Source of the DNA: an uncultured Kordiimonas sp.
GTDB lineage: Bacteria; Pseudomonadota; Alphaproteobacteria; Sphingomonadales; Kordiimonadaceae
Direction: 5' to 3'
NCBI GenBank assembly: GCA_947503575.1
Contig: CANNDZ010000001.1
Coordinates: 558,001 to 622,000, forward strand
DNA length: 64,000 nucleotides
This document shows positions 61,954 through 64,000 of this stretch, piece by piece (the first letter of the stretch is position 1; the number at the start of each line of letters is the position of its first letter). A program made the position numbers and the translations under genes. The notes below the pieces were generated by a model, which ran no database searches, was not told the origin of the DNA, and saw only the letters and a list, made by a program, of their open reading frames with translations.

Positions 61954-63567
61954 CTACCCGTTTAATTTTGGTGAAAATTCCGGTTTTCCAAAATGATACC
62001 CCTGACCAAAGTCAACGCCGAGTGACTTAAGAAAATCTGCCTGAAAACGGTTTTCCACATGCTCGCCAATGGTCTTGATGCCCAGGTCGCGGCATAGCCT
62101 TACAATAGAAAGCAGGAATGTCGGTTTATAGCCAGGTGTGCTTATATCCTTGATGTATGCGCCGTCGATTTTGACATAATCGACATTGAAAGCCCGCAGG
62201 TAATGGTACCCCGACGCCCCGCTACCAAAGTCGTCCAGGCACACCCTGTATCCAGCAGTTTTCAGGTCATTCAGAATGGTTTCTGCCCGCTCCATATTCT
62301 GGATAGCTTTGGTTTCCGTTAGCTCCAGCACGATATCGCGGGACACATCTTTTGCGCTGTTCAAAAGAGCGACAAATTCGTCAATGAAACGCTCACTTTC
62401 CAGGGTTTGACCGGACAGATTGACCGCCAGATTCAACGGTTCGCCCAAGCGTTTCATTTTGCGCACATAGTCAATGGCCTTTTTACACAGTGCGATGTCA
62501 AATTCTTCGATCAGGCCCACATCTTCTGCAAAGCCGATAACATCGCGCGGGGCTTTTTGGTCCAGTTTGCCATCAAATCTGCTAAGAACCTCGTTATGAT
62601 GCACATCACCGGTTTGCAAGGATATTACGGGCTGAAAGGCCATTTTAAACGACCCGCTTTCTATCATCGAACGCAGGCTGGTTACACGCTGTTTGGCCTC
62701 AACCGCCATCCCGTCATACGCTGCGGTCAATTGGCTGAAATCGACAGACGCTGAATCCTCACAAAATTTGGATAATACATACGAGAGGGTGCGCAGTATC
62801 TGGTCTTCCGACATGTCATTATCGGCTGACAGGGTGGACACTGCGGTTTTCAGTTCCACATTGCTGTCAACGTTTTTCAGGCTTTCGCCTATATACTCGC
62901 CGTCCCCCTGACTGCGGTGCAGGAAGGCGAAATGCTTGTCGCCAACTTTTCCTGCGATCTGCCCGTCAACGGATATGGTTTTCAACTGCGCTGCCAGTCG
63001 CCCCACCAAACTATCAGCAAACTTGGCCCCAAATTTCTGTTTTGCTTCGTCAATGCCATCAATTTCGACAGCCGTCATATACAGGCTGCTGCCAACGCTT
63101 TTATCAGCCATCGTGGTGGCAGCCAGGTCCAAAAACCCATCTCGCGTTAGTAGGCCGGTTTCCTTGTCGATAGACTGTTCGCCGACCCCACCGCCCAATG
63201 GGGCGGAACGCAGCGCAATGAATGTGCGGCTGTCACGTCCCGGCATATGAAGGCCAAACAGCCGAAGCGCAAAATTGTGGCCTGTGTTACCCTTGAAGCG
63301 CAGGGGGATCGGCCCCAATCGTCCCTTATGTTCAAGGTGCATTTTTAATGCAGTGAACACTTCCCGGTCATCTTCGTCTATCAACTCATAAATGGAAGTA
63401 CCGACATGACTGGCATTCTGTGTGTCGGTGCTGACTTTTTCAACAGCACCCCCTTCAAACAGTATTGTACCTTTGGCGTCGACCTCGAAAAAAATCTCTG
63501 CTGCTGCAAAGGCAAAGGCGACAAAACGCTCTCGTTCTTTCCGCAATTCGTCAATCACTGCTGACAT
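61954..63567 (-). CDS. PAS / degenerate GGDEF / EAL cyclic di-GMP phosphodiesterase
   Basis: 537 residues, soluble. A PAS-like domain (about 15-120), a GGDEF fold whose active motif reads VGDKHF (about 210) and so is inactive as a cyclase, and a C-terminal EAL domain (about 300-530). The EAL catalytic residues look complete: EVLSRF, NLAVNLSG, LELTETKA, LDDFGSGASG, VKIDG, GEHVE and GQGYHFGKP. It should hydrolyse cyclic di-GMP to pGpG. The degenerate GGDEF part may be regulatory. Divergent from the gene at 63807. Confidence 0.88.
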   Translation of the reverse strand: MSAVIDELRKERERFVAFAFAAAEIFFEVDAKGTILFEGGAVEKVSTDTQNASHVGTSIYELIDEDDREVFTALKMHLEHKGRLGPIPLRFKGNTGHNFALRLFGLHMPGRDSRTFIALRSAPLGGGVGEQSIDKETGLLTRDGFLDLAATTMADKSVGSSLYMTAVEIDGIDEAKQKFGAKFADSLVGRLAAQLKTISVDGQIAGKVGDKHFAFLHRSQGDGEYIGESLKNVDSNVELKTAVSTLSADNDMSEDQILRTLSYVLSKFCEDSASVDFSQLTAAYDGMAVEAKQRVTSLRSMIESGSFKMAFQPVISLQTGDVHHNEVLSRFDGKLDQKAPRDVIGFAEDVGLIEEFDIALCKKAIDYVRKMKRLGEPLNLAVNLSGQTLESERFIDEFVALLNSAKDVSRDIVLELTETKAIQNMERAETILNDLKTAGYRVCLDDFGSGASGYHYLRAFNVDYVKIDGAYIKDISTPGYKPTFLLSIVRLCRDLGIKTIGEHVENRFQADFLKSLGVDFGQGYHFGKPEFSPKLNG

Positions 63568-63806
63568 GAAACCCCCACGTGTTTTTTTACCGGCTATTGG
63601 CTATCAACGAACCCTGCCATATAGGGCGTTAGCTTTACGCACCACCTGGCAAAGTGCAAATGCATTTCTGGTCAACCGCACGTTTTTGAAACGTTTACGA
63701 TACTAGGGCTTGCATCAGGCTGCACCCTTGCTAGGCTTTTGCAAACTTAACATGGTGCTGTAACCTAAGAGTTAACAGGATGCACAAATTTTCGGGGAGT
63801 TTAATC

Positions 63807-64000
63807 ATGGCCATGAACCATCTGATTGCGGGTATCCGCCCGCGTGTTGCCGACCGGGCACGAGGCGATGCATTGAGCGTTGTTTTCGCGGCCGCGCTGG
63901 CTTTTGGTGGGACAGCCGCATATGCGGACGTTGCTGAGCCAGTGCCTGGCGGTCTTGCTTATGAGGATGTTTTCAACCTTGAGTATGCAACAGGTCCGCG
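63807..64000 (+). CDS. Start of an exported peptidase, probably S9-like (runs off the window)
   Basis: 65 codons at the right edge. GGGGAG precedes the ATG. A signal peptide (cleavage near AYA-DVA) is followed by YEDVFNLEYATGP, which resembles the N-terminal propeller start of exported S9 (prolyl oligopeptidase) family proteins. The class is a guess from this short piece; the rest of the gene is outside. The divergent gap 63568-63806 holds AT-rich promoter-like sequence only. Confidence 0.5.
   Translation, partial: MAMNHLIAGIRPRVADRARGDALSVVFAAALAFGGTAAYADVAEPVPGGLAYEDVFNLEYATGP

Overview
The window looks like chromosomal DNA of an alphaproteobacterium, possibly near Kordiimonadales/Emcibacterales (the order is a guess). 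The class call rests on the gene order tsaB-rimI-fur/mur-plsC-miaB-phoH-ybeY-corC-lnt followed by trmB-rimP-nusA-ylxR-infB-rbfA-truB-rpsO-pnp, on a RegB/RegA (PrrBA, ActSR) redox two-component pair, on a DUF3126 protein, and on a Fur/Mur protein of the alphaproteobacterial type. No rRNA, tRNA, CRISPR array, integrase or transposase was recognised. The sequence starts and ends inside genes.

Layout. 0-8.3 kb: a TolB-like propeller protein (cut by the window edge), a TolB-propeller/amidohydrolase, an HTH regulator, a ferredoxin-reductase-type flavoprotein and an acyl-CoA synthetase. 8.4-17.9 kb: signalling and redox genes: DUF3126, HPt protein, a membrane sensor with an apparently inactive HD-GYP domain, a LapG-like protease, RegA and RegB, a diverged CobD/CbiB-like membrane protein, an ankyrin protein, SCO1/SenC, a YcgN-like protein and a YgjP-like metallopeptidase. 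17.9-26 kb: PBP1A, TetR, NfuA, polysaccharide deacetylase, RutE-like nitroreductase, tsaB-rimI, TusA-like, fur/mur and plsC. 26.2-42.5 kb: the conserved RNA-modification, envelope and translation block from miaB to pnp, nearly all on the plus strand and tightly packed. 42.6-49.9 kb: a nitronate-monooxygenase-like protein, a histidine kinase, a GNAT pair (one fused to MarR), an SH3 protein, a 2-hydroxyacid dehydrogenase and a dienelactone hydrolase.

50-57.9 kb is accessory DNA, visibly richer in A+T than its surroundings and split by lepA. Left of lepA is a two-gene operon of a YejK/NdpA-type nucleoid-associated protein and a single-domain RelA/SpoT nucleotidyltransferase (ATGA overlap). Right of lepA is a four-gene minus-strand run: DUF262 protein, RiboL-PSP-type HEPN protein, DNA cytosine-5 methyltransferase and a protein resembling NaeI endonuclease. 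I read this as a defence island. It is the best candidate for an undescribed system, in particular the NdpA-Rel pair and the combination of DUF262-HEPN with the modification genes.

57.9-64 kb: a DUF533 protein, an OxyR-like regulator whose peroxidatic cysteine position is histidine, ATAG-N7-CTAT sites in its own and in the DUF533 upstream region, an unassigned divergent transcript ending in a clear terminator, a signal-peptide protein, a PAS/degenerate-GGDEF/EAL phosphodiesterase with a tiny membrane protein behind it, and the start of an S9-like peptidase.
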